Positions 34,005 to 42,906 of a stretch of 56,547 bases of DNA are shown here, piece after piece. The notes beneath the pieces were generated by a model. It saw nothing but the letters and a program-made list of their open reading frames with translations, had not been told where the DNA came from and searched no databases. Within the stretch, counting starts at the first letter, position 1. The number at the start of each line of letters is the position of its first letter. Source of the DNA: Veillonella sp. R32 (GTDB lineage Bacteria; Bacillota; Negativicutes; Veillonellales; Veillonellaceae); contig NZ_NMZQ01000041.1 of assembly GCF_010093125.1 (NCBI RefSeq), positions 1 to 56,547 of the forward strand, written 5' to 3'. The translations under genes and the position numbers were made by a program.

Positions 34005-36428
34005 ATGAGTGACCAAAATACCACGTCCATCCGCATTGCATTAGCGGGGAATCCGAATTGTGGTAAAACGACAATTTTTAACAATATTACCGGTGCTAAG
34101 CAGCACGTAGGTAACTATCCCGGTGTAACCGTGGAAAAGAAAGAAGGGGAATGTACTTATAGTGGTAAAGATTTGCTCTTTATTGACTTGCCTGGTACAT
34201 ATAGTTTAACAGCGCGCTCCTTAGATGAATTAGTAGCACGTAATGTTATTATCAACGATGAACCAGATGTATTGGTAAACGTTATCGATGCTTCTAACTT
34301 GGAACGTAACTTATATTTAGCAGCTCAATTATTAGAGTTAGAACGACCATTAGTTATGGCTCTTAATATGTCTGATGTGGCTAAAGATATGGGCGTTAAT
34401 ATTGATATTAAAAAACTTAGCGAATTAACAGGGGCCACTATTGTTGAGACTGTAGGTCGCGATAATGTGGGGACTAAAGAATTATTGCAGGCAGTTATTG
34501 ATGTAGCTAAAGAAGCTAAAAAGCCAAGTGCAACGATCGATTACGGTCCTACCTTAGAACCAGCTATTGATGAAGTAATGGCTGAACTAGAAAAAGCAGG
34601 TACTATTTCGTATCCATTGCGTTGGGTGGCCATCAAATTGTTAGAAGCTGATGCGGATGTGGTGAAAAAAGTAAAAGCCTTTGATCACACGGAAGCGGCG
34701 TTAGCTAAAGCAGAACAATGGCGTGAAACATTAAAAGATAAAGTTGACCTTGAAATTATTTTCCAAGAATTCCGTCATAGCTTTGCTGTAGCTACTTACA
34801 ATAATTGCTTACAAGGGGCACCTAAAGAAATCGAAACAAAATCGTATCGTTTAGACAAGATTTTGACACATCGTGTGTTAGGTTTGCCAATCTTTATGAT
34901 TGTTATGTGGGTATTATTTAACTTCGTAAATGAAGTAGGCGCATATCCACAAGGCTGGATTGAAGATGCCTTTACGGCGCTTGGTGATTGGGCCACAACA
35001 GTGATTCCTGATGGCCAATTACAATCCTTAGTTGTAGATGGTATTATTGCCGGTGTTGGTGCGGTATTAAGCTTCGTACCACTTATCGTGTTATTATTCT
35101 TAGGTATTGCGTTCTTAGAAGATACTGGTTATATGGCTCGTGCAGCTTTCGTAATGGACCGTATCATGAGAGCGTGTGGTTTACATGGTAAATCCTTTAT
35201 TCCTTTATTGATTGGTTATGGTTGTAGTATTCCAGCTATTATGGGGGCTCGTATTCTAGATAATAATCGTGACCGCATGATTACGATTCTAGTTTCTCAG
35301 TTTATGACTTGTAGTGCCCGTTTACCGGTATATACCTTGTTTATCGGTGCGTTCTTCCCAGTAGCGCAGCGTGGTACGGCTTTATTTGCTATTTATTTTG
35401 CCGGTATTATTTTAGCGGTTATTATGGCTAAAGTATTCCGCAAATTCTTATTCCCTGGTGAGTCTGAACCATTTGTAATGGAATTACCACCATATCATAT
35501 GCCAACTGTAAAAAGTGTATTAATGCATATGTGGGAACGTGCTTGGTTGTATGTTAAAAAGGCTGGTACCTTCATTTTAGCAGCATCTGTATTGATTTGG
35601 TTCTTAGCTTCTTATCCACAAGAGGTACAATATTCCGAAGATTTCGATGCAGCGCGTGAACAAGTAACACAAGAGTATCAAGCTAAAGATGATGCGACTT
35701 TATTACAATTTGGTATCACCACTGACGATCAGAAAGAACCTATTATGGCGTTAGTTGATCAAATGGCAACCATTCAAGAAGAACAAGATGCAGCTGCTGA
35801 AGAAGCTGGTGAAGAAGAAGAGGAAATTGGCGATGAAGGGCTTAATGGTCAAGCCGCTGAAACAACAGCGCCAGCAGAAGAAGCAGCTCCAGAAGTACCT
35901 GATTACTTCAATGACCTTCAAGTAGCTAATGCTAAGGAATTCCCAGTAGCTTGGGCTATTTACTTAAATAACCAAGATAAAGAGGAAGCACTTGGTGAAC
36001 TTGATCAAAAAGAAGCGTCTGAAAAATTAGAAGGCTCTTATGTAGCTACCATTGGTAAATTTATTGAACCAGTAATGCGTCCATTAGGCTTCGACTGGAA
36101 GATGAGCGTATCCTTAGTAACAGCCTTAGCAGCTAAGGAAGTTATGGTAAGTACCTTGGGTACTATTTATGCTGTAGGTGCTGATGAAGATAATGAAAAA
36201 CCATTGCAAGAATACTTGCGTACGGATCCTTCCTTCACACCACTGGTAGCAGTTGGTTTAATGATGTTTGTTCTTATTTATCCACCATGTTTTGCAGCTA
36301 TGGCTGTATTTAAACGTGAAGCAGGTGGCTGGGGCTGGTTAGGCTTCTTCATGGTTTACTCCACAGCACTTGCATGGGTAGCGGCTTTCATTGTATATAA
36401 TGGTGGCCATTTACTAGGATTCCATTGA
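34005..36428 (+). CDS. feoB: Ferrous iron transporter FeoB
   Basis: GTP-dependent Fe2+ importer of the cytoplasmic membrane. The 807-residue product has an N-terminal G domain with GNPNCGKT (15-22), a helical GDI-like spacer, and Gate regions with GYGCSIPA and FMTCSARLPVY. About 545-640 is a long acidic insert rich in Glu and Ala (including a run of five Glu) between membrane segments, which I do not expect in most FeoB proteins. AGGAGG precedes the ATG. It is cotranscribed with feoA under probable Fur control. Confidence 0.96.
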   Translation: MSDQNTTSIRIALAGNPNCGKTTIFNNITGAKQHVGNYPGVTVEKKEGECTYSGKDLLFIDLPGTYSLTARSLDELVARNVIINDEPDVLVNVIDASNLERNLYLAAQLLELERPLVMALNMSDVAKDMGVNIDIKKLSELTGATIVETVGRDNVGTKELLQAVIDVAKEAKKPSATIDYGPTLEPAIDEVMAELEKAGTISYPLRWVAIKLLEADADVVKKVKAFDHTEAALAKAEQWRETLKDKVDLEIIFQEFRHSFAVATYNNCLQGAPKEIETKSYRLDKILTHRVLGLPIFMIVMWVLFNFVNEVGAYPQGWIEDAFTALGDWATTVIPDGQLQSLVVDGIIAGVGAVLSFVPLIVLLFLGIAFLEDTGYMARAAFVMDRIMRACGLHGKSFIPLLIGYGCSIPAIMGARILDNNRDRMITILVSQFMTCSARLPVYTLFIGAFFPVAQRGTALFAIYFAGIILAVIMAKVFRKFLFPGESEPFVMELPPYHMPTVKSVLMHMWERAWLYVKKAGTFILAASVLIWFLASYPQEVQYSEDFDAAREQVTQEYQAKDDATLLQFGITTDDQKEPIMALVDQMATIQEEQDAAAEEAGEEEEEIGDEGLNGQAAETTAPAEEAAPEVPDYFNDLQVANAKEFPVAWAIYLNNQDKEEALGELDQKEASEKLEGSYVATIGKFIEPVMRPLGFDWKMSVSLVTALAAKEVMVSTLGTIYAVGADEDNEKPLQEYLRTDPSFTPLVAVGLMMFVLIYPPCFAAMAVFKREAGGWGWLGFFMVYSTALAWVAAFIVYNGGHLLGFH

Positions 36429-36529
36429 TTTAAAAAGCACTTATAAATTTAATGAATTTGAAAGTGCATAGCGTTTTTTCGTTAAGTTATTAGCTTGTTT
36501 CCATTCGTTGCTAAATGAGAATTGACTAC

Positions 36530-36544
36530 TGATACTCATTGAGA
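36530..36544. promoter_or_regulatory. Putative Fur box upstream of the Cys-rich peptide gene
   Basis: TGATACTCATTGAGA matches about ten of the fourteen fixed positions of the 7-1-7 Fur pattern. A related half-site AATGAGAATTGA lies just upstream. It suggests the small gene can be induced separately under iron limitation. Confidence 0.4.
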
Positions 36545-36619
36545 ATATAGCGCTAATCAGTGTTTTCTTGAAATATTTTCAAAAAGGTATTGATAAAATG
36601 AGAAAGATGGTGTATGATA

Positions 36620-36799
36620 ATGGAGAACCTAATAGTTTATCTTATCGGATTAATCGCTGTATTATTTGTTGTTCGTAAAGCCTATAAAACTATGTCTGGT
36701 AAAGGCGGATGTAGTTGTGGTTGCGGTGGCAGCGGCAAAGGTAAAAAGAATCATGTATCTTCTACCGGTTGCGGTTGTGGCTGTGGGGGCAGCAAATAA
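36620..36799 (+). CDS. FeoB-associated Cys-rich membrane protein
   Basis: 59 residues: an N-terminal membrane segment (about 4-18) followed by a short basic tail with two cysteine clusters, CSCGCGG (31-37) and CGCGCGG (51-57). This matches the small FeoB-associated Cys-rich proteins found next to feoB in Firmicutes, whose role is unknown but which may bind iron or an iron-sulphur cluster like FeoC. The second ATG (36620) fits the GATGG upstream better than the ATG at 36614. Confidence 0.85.
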   Translation: MENLIVYLIGLIAVLFVVRKAYKTMSGKGGCSCGCGGSGKGKKNHVSSTGCGCGCGGSK

Positions 36800-36862
36800 A
36801 TAGGATATAACAGTAAGTACTGGCGAATACAGGGTATTCGATAGATTTACGGCAAAAGTAGC

Positions 36863-36899
36863 CAAGGTTCAGTGAGGTGGGCCTTGGCTATTTTTATAA
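36863..36899 (+). terminator. Rho-independent terminator
   Basis: TAGCCAAGG and GCCTTGGCTA form a stem around a short loop, followed by TTTTTAT. It ends the Feo block. Confidence 0.8.
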
Positions 36900-36987
36900 A
36901 GTAGTAGGTGTTAATACATTTTTTATTCATGATTTCATGGTTTAATGGGTCACTCGTATTGTAATGTAGATGAAAGGTGAGATTGAT

Positions 36988-37260
36988 ATGTTTAACGTAG
37001 ACAAAAACAAAGTAAAAAATGCTAATTTATTCGCAGCTGGTTTAGCTCTTGGTACAGTAGGCCTTAAAATGTTAACTAGCAAAGATGCTAAAAAAGTATA
37101 TGCTAATGTAGTAGCGGCTGGTCTTCGCGCTAAAGAAAGCGTTATGCAAACAGCTGAAAAAGTTCAAGCTTCTAGCGGTAGCATCTTAGCAGACGCTCAA
37201 GAAATTAACGAAAATCGTCGCAAAGAAGAAGCTTTATTTGAAGAAGAAAAGGGTGAATAA
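36988..37260 (+). CDS. Small DUF6110-like protein next to a metal ATPase
   Basis: 90 residues. A mildly hydrophobic segment (LFAAGLALGTVGLKML) is followed by SKDAKKVYANVVAAGLRAKESV and a charged Glu-rich tail. It resembles the short DUF6110-type proteins encoded beside heavy-metal P-type ATPases; function unknown. The ATG at 36988 lies 7 bases after AAAGGTGA; an ATG at 36970 precedes that site. It is 5 bases from the ATPase gene, so it is probably an accessory or membrane partner of that pump. Confidence 0.75.
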   Translation: MFNVDKNKVKNANLFAAGLALGTVGLKMLTSKDAKKVYANVVAAGLRAKESVMQTAEKVQASSGSILADAQEINENRRKEEALFEEEKGE

Positions 37261-37265
37261 TTAAT

Positions 37266-39404
37266 ATGTTGAAGTTTTCGGTTATTCAACGATTATCGAA
37301 ACGTCTTCATGTTAGATGCACCGGACGCTTGTTTGATGAGGCAGAAGCTGCTTATGTAGAAAGTACCTTAATGCAGAATCCTGCTATTAAAAAAGCGCAA
37401 TTCTTTACTCGTTCACGGGACTTAATCATTCAACATACGGGCGATGAAATCGCAGTGCGTGATGCCTTGGTAGCTCTTAATGAATTAGATTTTACGAAGG
37501 CACCCGCATTGACTGAATACTCCCCGCGATTGGTTAATAAAAAGTATAAAGAGTCTATGATTAGTCAGACACTCGTTTACTTAGGTAAGAAATTGCTCTT
37601 ACCAGCACCAATCAATATGGTTTGGTCTTGGTTTAATGCTTTGAAGTTTGCTAAAACAGCAGTGACTATGCTATGGCATCGTAAATTGACCGTAGAAGTA
37701 TTAGATGGTGTAGCGATTACTGTATCTTTATTACGTGGTGACGTTTCAACAGCTGGGGCGATTATATATCTACTCGGCATTGGTGAAACGTTAGAAGAAT
37801 GGACGTTGCGTAAATCGGTGCTCAATTTGGCTGAAAGCATGTCCTTAAACGTAGATAAGGTATGGGTAAAAGTTGATGGCGTGGAAGTAAGTCGTCCTGT
37901 AGCAGACGTAGTAGAAGGCGACCAAGTAGTGCTTCGCCAAGGTGAGGTAGTGCCATTGGATGGCGTAGTACTTGAAGGGGTTGTACTTGTTAACGAAAGT
38001 TCTATGACTGGCGAACCAGAACCAGTACGTCGTGATGAAGGATGCTCTGTATATGCAGGTACCGTTGTCGAAGAAGGGTCTTGCATCATTGAAGTACGAG
38101 GCAATTCTAAATCCTCGCGTTATGAACAAATCGTAGCGCTTATTGAAGAGTCGGAACAGATGAAATCTGGTATGGAACAAAAAGCGTTCCACATGGCTGA
38201 TAAGTTAGTACCTATTAGCTTTGCTGGCACTATTTTGACATACTTATTAACGCGCAATACGATGAAAGCCTTATCGTTCTTAATGGTAGATTTCTCCTGT
38301 GCTTTAAAATTAAGTATTCCATTAGCTGTCTTGTCTGCTATGGAAGAAGCCTCCAAACGTGGTATTACGGTAAAAGGTGGTAAATATTTAGAACAAATTG
38401 CAGCTGCTGATGTTATCGTATTTGATAAAACTGGCACTTTGACTAAAGCAGAACCTGTATTTGAAGACATTATTACTTTTGATGGCAATGATCCCGATGA
38501 TATGCTAATGTTGGCTGCTTGTTTGGAAGAACATTTCCCACATTCTATGGCGAAAGCAGTCGTTAATGCAGCGGAACAACATAATTTACCACATAAGGAA
38601 AAACATTCTTCCAAAGTAGAATATATTGTAGCTCATGGGATTGCTTCTAAAGTAGGAAATCGCAAATGCCGTATTGGCAGTGCTCATTTCATCTTTGACG
38701 ATGAAAAAACAGTCATTCCAGACGGTGAACAGGATAAATTTGATAATTTACCAAGCGGTTTCTCTCATTTGTATTTAGCTATTAGTGGTCGCTTAGCAGC
38801 TGTACTTTTAATCAAAGATCCAATTCGTGAAGAAGCAAAACAAGTGATTCAAGACTTACACGACTTGGGTATTAAAAAAGTTGTTATGATGACAGGGGAT
38901 AGTCAACGCAATGCAGAACGAGTAGCTCGTGAAATTGGCATTGATGAAGTGCATGCGGAAGTATTGCCAGGCGATAAAGCAGCCTATGTGAAACAGGCGA
39001 AAGAAGAAGGCTATACAGTCATGATGATTGGTGATGGCATTAATGATTCGCCAGCTTTATCAGAGGCTCATGTAGGGATTGCTATGAATGAAGGGGCTCC
39101 GATTGCTCAAAAAATTGCTAATGTGACAGTTTCTTCTGACAATTTAAGTAGTATTGTAGATTTACGTCGCATTGCGATGCGTTTGATGGATCGCATTCAA
39201 TTTAATTACAATTCCATTGTTGGCGTTAATGGTGCATTAGTTGGTTTAGGCTTATTCCAAGTATTAACACCTAGTACAACAGCTTGGATGCATAATATGT
39301 TTACGTTGGGGATTGGTTTGCGCAGTATGACGCCGTTATTGCCAGCTAACAAAGAGGCTAGCGATGAGGCTATTATTGAGGCAGATGCTCAAGTAGTAGC
39401 GTAA
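37266..39404 (+). CDS. P1B-like heavy-metal P-type ATPase with SCALK motif
   Basis: ATP-driven metal exporter, substrate unknown. The 712-residue product has an N-terminal alpha/beta domain without a CxxC metal site, GEVVPLDG and SMTGEPEP (actuator), DKTGTLT (phosphorylated Asp387), MMTGDS and GDGINDSPAL. The transmembrane metal site usually reads CPC or SPC. Here it is SCALK (344-348), with no proline. The operon with the DUF6110-like protein, and the Feo genes upstream, suggest iron or manganese efflux or balance. That is inference. Confidence 0.88.
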   Translation: MLKFSVIQRLSKRLHVRCTGRLFDEAEAAYVESTLMQNPAIKKAQFFTRSRDLIIQHTGDEIAVRDALVALNELDFTKAPALTEYSPRLVNKKYKESMISQTLVYLGKKLLLPAPINMVWSWFNALKFAKTAVTMLWHRKLTVEVLDGVAITVSLLRGDVSTAGAIIYLLGIGETLEEWTLRKSVLNLAESMSLNVDKVWVKVDGVEVSRPVADVVEGDQVVLRQGEVVPLDGVVLEGVVLVNESSMTGEPEPVRRDEGCSVYAGTVVEEGSCIIEVRGNSKSSRYEQIVALIEESEQMKSGMEQKAFHMADKLVPISFAGTILTYLLTRNTMKALSFLMVDFSCALKLSIPLAVLSAMEEASKRGITVKGGKYLEQIAAADVIVFDKTGTLTKAEPVFEDIITFDGNDPDDMLMLAACLEEHFPHSMAKAVVNAAEQHNLPHKEKHSSKVEYIVAHGIASKVGNRKCRIGSAHFIFDDEKTVIPDGEQDKFDNLPSGFSHLYLAISGRLAAVLLIKDPIREEAKQVIQDLHDLGIKKVVMMTGDSQRNAERVAREIGIDEVHAEVLPGDKAAYVKQAKEEGYTVMMIGDGINDSPALSEAHVGIAMNEGAPIAQKIANVTVSSDNLSSIVDLRRIAMRLMDRIQFNYNSIVGVNGALVGLGLFQVLTPSTTAWMHNMFTLGIGLRSMTPLLPANKEASDEAIIEADAQVVA

Positions 39405-39417
39405 GGGTTAATAAATT

Positions 39418-39448
39418 GGCGGGTTTTCTTAGGAAAGCCCGCTATTTT
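39418..39448 (+). terminator. Rho-independent terminator after the metal ATPase
   Basis: GCGGGTTTTC (39419-39428) pairs with GAAAGCCCGC (39433-39442) with one wobble, then TATTTTTG. Confidence 0.85.
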
Positions 39449-39450
39449 TG

Positions 39451-39479
39451 TTGAGTTTTCAGGGCGCCTATAGTAGAAT
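39451..39479 (+). promoter_or_regulatory. Promoter of the membrane-protein/ECF operon
   Basis: TTGAGT (39451-39456), 17 bases, TAGAAT (39474-39479), followed 36 bases later by the next start. Confidence 0.5.
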
Positions 39480-39514
39480 AAAACTATTGAATTAATGATT
39501 TGGGAGGTTTTGGC

Positions 39515-39922
39515 ATGAAAGTCCTCGTTGATATTTTGGGGCGTACCTTTTATATGAGCTTTTTTATTATATTAGTTCCGTTAGGTGCTTATACAATTCA
39601 TAATGGGTCGAGTGCTATGGTAGCTTTAATTAGTTATTTAGTATTGTCCTTATTAATACCATTGGCTTATTTGTCATCGAGTCGAAGCGGTTTTGGACCT
39701 AGTGAGAAACGAATTGGTCGGCTGTGTTATATCCTTGGTTGGGTGTTAGTACAATTAGGGACGTATCAAAGTTTCTTTGTTGGTGATTTTTCCTTCTTGT
39801 GGGCGTTGCCCAGTGTAGGACGTGATGTGGCCTTTGTTATTGTCATGTATATACAAGTGGCCTTGTCTTTGACGGTAGGGTATATTATCAATAACTTAGT
39901 TCGTAGGAGTTCAACAAAATGA
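39515..39922 (+). CDS. Unknown membrane protein, 135 residues
   Basis: Four hydrophobic segments, short loops and no motif I recognise. The ATG at 39515 follows GGGAGG by about 8 bases. Its stop overlaps the next start (ATGA), so the two are made together and may form one membrane complex. The downstream ECF S component hints at a transport-related role, but this is only context. Confidence 0.7.
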   Translation: MKVLVDILGRTFYMSFFIILVPLGAYTIHNGSSAMVALISYLVLSLLIPLAYLSSSRSGFGPSEKRIGRLCYILGWVLVQLGTYQSFFVGDFSFLWALPSVGRDVAFVIVMYIQVALSLTVGYIINNLVRRSSTK

Positions 39923-40773
39923 TAAAAAATTTATTGCGTATGTTTATCTTGTGTGCCGTCATCGTAGTGCCTATTTCTATGATTATCTTGGCTACACAAG
40001 GGGCCACGTTAGGTATGGTAGCCTTTTTAGTGTTAGCCTTGTTAGTACCGTCCGTACTGCGTCGCCACAATCGTTTGGAAGGCTTAGTAACCTATCCTTG
40101 GCGCAGTGGTTTGTATGCGTATAGTTGGCTTTGGTGCTTAACATTCTTCTTTTTAGGGGATAGCGTTGTGCCCTTTGCTGTATCGGCGGATAATACAAGT
40201 TTAGTTATTTTAACTTGGGTGGTCTTATTTGTAGTGGCTCTCTTTGCTATGATGATTGTTAATGTTATTTTAACCATGTTTTTCAGTCGCCCACGGTTTA
40301 ATCGCTGGTTAGATGATTCCTTAGATATGGCGATTTATTCCTTGCCGGTGCCGATGTTATTATTAGGGGACGTACTCTTTTTAAACGTGCCAGATCCAGC
40401 TTTAGCAGCGCAAATTAGTCCACAAGTGTTTGCCTTTTTACAGCTTTGGCTGTATGGTTTTGTCATATGGACTATGGCCGTTATTGCTATTTATTTGCAT
40501 CCAAAATTTGGGCAAAAGCAAGGATTGCGCTTAGGGCGTATTATGTTGACGGCACTTGCTTGGTTGGCCATTAATGGCCATTTGATGTATGGCTGGAAAC
40601 CTGATTTTGCTATGGAATTGCTATATTTCTTGATGCCTGTATTCCAAGGCAATATTTTGGTGTATATTACACCAGGGGTGCTTGAATTTATCGTGTTAGC
40701 TTTATCAGTGGGATTAGGCTTGCGGTTAGAAGATAGCATTGTTAAGTGGCAAAGTAAAAGAGCTACTAAATAA
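39919..40773 (+). CDS. Unknown membrane protein, 284 residues
   Basis: About seven to eight hydrophobic segments, with a basic C-terminus (KWQSKRATK). The first 55 residues, with two membrane spans and a basic loop, resemble in style the start of the preceding small protein, so the pair may be distantly related. I recognise no family motif. It is translationally coupled to the gene before it and 15 bases from the ECF S component. Confidence 0.7.
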   Translation: MIKNLLRMFILCAVIVVPISMIILATQGATLGMVAFLVLALLVPSVLRRHNRLEGLVTYPWRSGLYAYSWLWCLTFFFLGDSVVPFAVSADNTSLVILTWVVLFVVALFAMMIVNVILTMFFSRPRFNRWLDDSLDMAIYSLPVPMLLLGDVLFLNVPDPALAAQISPQVFAFLQLWLYGFVIWTMAVIAIYLHPKFGQKQGLRLGRIMLTALAWLAINGHLMYGWKPDFAMELLYFLMPVFQGNILVYITPGVLEFIVLALSVGLGLRLEDSIVKWQSKRATK

Positions 40774-40788
40774 GAACGGAGGAAGTAC

Positions 40789-41544
40789 ATGGCAATTACA
40801 GATAAAGAAAATTATATAGATAAAACAGCTGAGTCAAAGGTAACTGCTGATGAAACATCTAAAGAGGTAGCTGCTAGTGAAATGCCTAAAGAGGTAACTG
40901 CTGGTGAAATGCCTAAAGAGGCTTCGGCCAAGGCAACTAAAGGGAGTAAGCCAATAAAGAATCCGTATGCTAAACAGCGTTTTAGTTTGCGTCAATTAAC
41001 AATTATCGGTTTGTTATCAGCCTTGACCGTAGTATTGGGCGTGACTGGGCTAGGGTTCATCCCAATCCCACCTATTAATGCTACAATTCTGCACATACCC
41101 ACTTTAATTGGTGCCCTCTTAGAAGGACCGAAGATTGGTATGGTAATTGGTTTTATATTTGGCTGTTATAGTTTGGTACAAAATATGATTCAGCCTAATA
41201 TTATGTCCTTTGCGTTTTTAAATCCCCTTGTATCTGTGTTACCACGCATGTTAATAGGGCCTATTAGCTATTTAGTGTATCGCTATTTACCTTTTAAAAA
41301 GGCTCTTTGGCGTGTTATGGCAGCCTTTTTTGTAGGGACCATGGTACATACGATTTTAGTAATGGGTTTAATTTATATTATTTATGCTGAGCCTTATGCA
41401 ATGGCACAAGGAATTCCTGTGCAAAATGTAGCGAACATTGTTATTGGTGTAGCTATTTTCCACGGACCGCTAGAAGCATTGGCGGCTGTTGTAGTAGGCA
41501 CTCCCGTAGTAATGGCGTTGCGGGCTAAACTTAAGAAATCTTAA
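40789..41544 (+). CDS. ECF transporter S component
   Basis: Substrate-binding membrane subunit of an energy-coupling-factor vitamin transporter. The 251-residue product has six hydrophobic segments from about residue 65. The pattern LTIIGLLSAL, FIPIPPINATILHIPTLIGALLEG and IGMVIGFIFG is typical of the pantothenate/riboflavin-like ECF S family. The first 60 residues are hydrophilic, with a repeated EMPKE unit. No EcfA or EcfT gene is nearby, so it must use a shared module elsewhere. The substrate is not readable. GGAGG precedes the ATG. Confidence 0.85.
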   Translation: MAITDKENYIDKTAESKVTADETSKEVAASEMPKEVTAGEMPKEASAKATKGSKPIKNPYAKQRFSLRQLTIIGLLSALTVVLGVTGLGFIPIPPINATILHIPTLIGALLEGPKIGMVIGFIFGCYSLVQNMIQPNIMSFAFLNPLVSVLPRMLIGPISYLVYRYLPFKKALWRVMAAFFVGTMVHTILVMGLIYIIYAEPYAMAQGIPVQNVANIVIGVAIFHGPLEALAAVVVGTPVVMALRAKLKKS

Positions 41545-41563
41545 TAGAATCTATACTAAGACT

Positions 41564-41591
41564 AGCCCTGACGTATTTGTCAGGGCTTTTT
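41564..41591 (+). terminator. Rho-independent terminator after the ECF gene
   Basis: AGCCCTGAC (41564-41572) pairs perfectly with GTCAGGGCT (41579-41587), followed by TTTTT. Confidence 0.9.
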
Positions 41592-41646
41592 AAATGGATA
41601 TATTGATACATGAACAATTGTTGTTTTGTATAAGTGTTGTAATGTA

Positions 41647-41707
41647 ATTACTGTGAATTGTGATTACAGTGAGTTAAGTTGTTATGTTATTACTGTGAGT
41701 TGAGTTG
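41647..41707 (+). promoter_or_regulatory. Three direct ATTACWGTGARTT repeats upstream of the zinc lipoprotein
   Basis: ATTACTGTGAATT (41647), ATTACAGTGAGTT (41663) and ATTACTGTGAGTT (41689) are direct repeats spaced 16 and 26 bases apart, directly upstream of the gene. GTAATTAC at 41644-41651 is a palindrome like the core of Zur boxes. They could be metal-regulator sites. Confidence 0.5.
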
Positions 41708-41731
41708 TGATGATTGTGAAAGGATGATACT

Positions 41732-42781
41732 ATGAAAAAATGGCGTTCAATAGGTCTTACCGGTGTACTAGCGGTAGGAGCTTTGGTAAGTACTTTGTTA
41801 TTAGGTGGTTGTGGTTCTAATACCAATGAGGCAACTGGTGAAGGGCTTGCGGTAGTTACGACTGTGTACCCCGCCTATGATATAGCTAAGCAAGTGGGGG
41901 GCGACAAAGTGCAGGTCACTATGCTAGTACCACCAGGCACAGAGCCACATGACTGGGAACCTACGGTGAAAGATTTAAAAGCGGTGGGTAAAGCGAAGGT
42001 TTTTATTTATAATGGCGCCGGTTTGGAACCTACTGAGAAGTTATTGACACCAGATATTATTAAAGACGCTAAAACGGTTGAGTTGGCCAGTGCTGTTGAT
42101 GTATTACCCATTACAACCACTGAATTAACAAGTGAAGGGGAAGCCGCTCATCATGACCATGAAGGGGAAGCGCACCATAATCATCAACATAAGGACAGTC
42201 CTCAGCCTGCTACCGAAGCACAGGAAGAGGCGGAGCATGATCATCATCATGGCAGTGTAGATCCACATATTTGGTTAAATCCTATGAATGTAGCTAAGGA
42301 AGTGGATGTAGTAGTTAAAGCGTTTAGCGAAGCTGATCCAGCAAACCAAGCCTATTATGAAGCTAATGGTAAAGCGTATAAAGAAAAGTTAGCTGCGTTA
42401 GATACAGCGTATAAAGCCTTTGCTGATCAAGTAAGCAATAAAGAATTAGTAGTCACTCATGAAGCCTTTGGCTATTTAGCTAACCAATATGGATTTACGC
42501 AAATCGGCATTATGGGCATTGCCCCTGATGCCGAGCCAACGCCAGAACGGATGGCAGCCATTATTAGTTTCGTAAAAGCCCATCAAGTGAAAGCTATTTT
42601 TAGCGAAGAATTGGTGAATCCTAAATTAGCGAATGCGATTGCGACGGAAACAGGCGCTAAGGTTTACAAGCTAAATCCTGTGGAAGGTTTGACAGAAGCA
42701 CAAATGCAAAATGGGGAAACTTATCTATCCATTATGACACAGAATCTAACTGTTCTTCGTGAAGCCTTAGGCGTAAAATAA
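41732..42781 (+). CDS. Zinc ABC transporter substrate-binding lipoprotein (ZnuA/AdcA-like)
   Basis: Captures Zn2+ (possibly Mn2+) for an ABC importer. The 349-residue product has a lipobox LLGGC with the lipid Cys at 27, the first metal His in EPHDWEP (His73), a His/Glu-rich loop at about 140-173, DPHIWLNP and THEAFGYL. The His-rich loop is typical of zinc-specific members. It appears alone; no permease or ATPase gene follows. GAAAGGA precedes the ATG. Confidence 0.92.
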   Translation: MKKWRSIGLTGVLAVGALVSTLLLGGCGSNTNEATGEGLAVVTTVYPAYDIAKQVGGDKVQVTMLVPPGTEPHDWEPTVKDLKAVGKAKVFIYNGAGLEPTEKLLTPDIIKDAKTVELASAVDVLPITTTELTSEGEAAHHDHEGEAHHNHQHKDSPQPATEAQEEAEHDHHHGSVDPHIWLNPMNVAKEVDVVVKAFSEADPANQAYYEANGKAYKEKLAALDTAYKAFADQVSNKELVVTHEAFGYLANQYGFTQIGIMGIAPDAEPTPERMAAIISFVKAHQVKAIFSEELVNPKLANAIATETGAKVYKLNPVEGLTEAQMQNGETYLSIMTQNLTVLREALGVK

Positions 42782-42836
42782 AGGTAGCCATTTCTCAATG
42801 TCATGACGGGTATTGATATTTATCATTACAAACCTA

Positions 42837-42866
42837 TTGCTCATTACTAATTGACTATGATAAAAT
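42837..42866 (+). promoter_or_regulatory. Possible promoter of scfA
   Basis: TTGCTC (42837-42842), 18 bases, TAAAAT (42861-42866), about 40 bases before the start of the SCIFF gene. Confidence 0.4.
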
Positions 42867-42906
42867 ATGAGTAACAGGTAATAGTAATTTTAGGAGGTTG
42901 AAGCAA

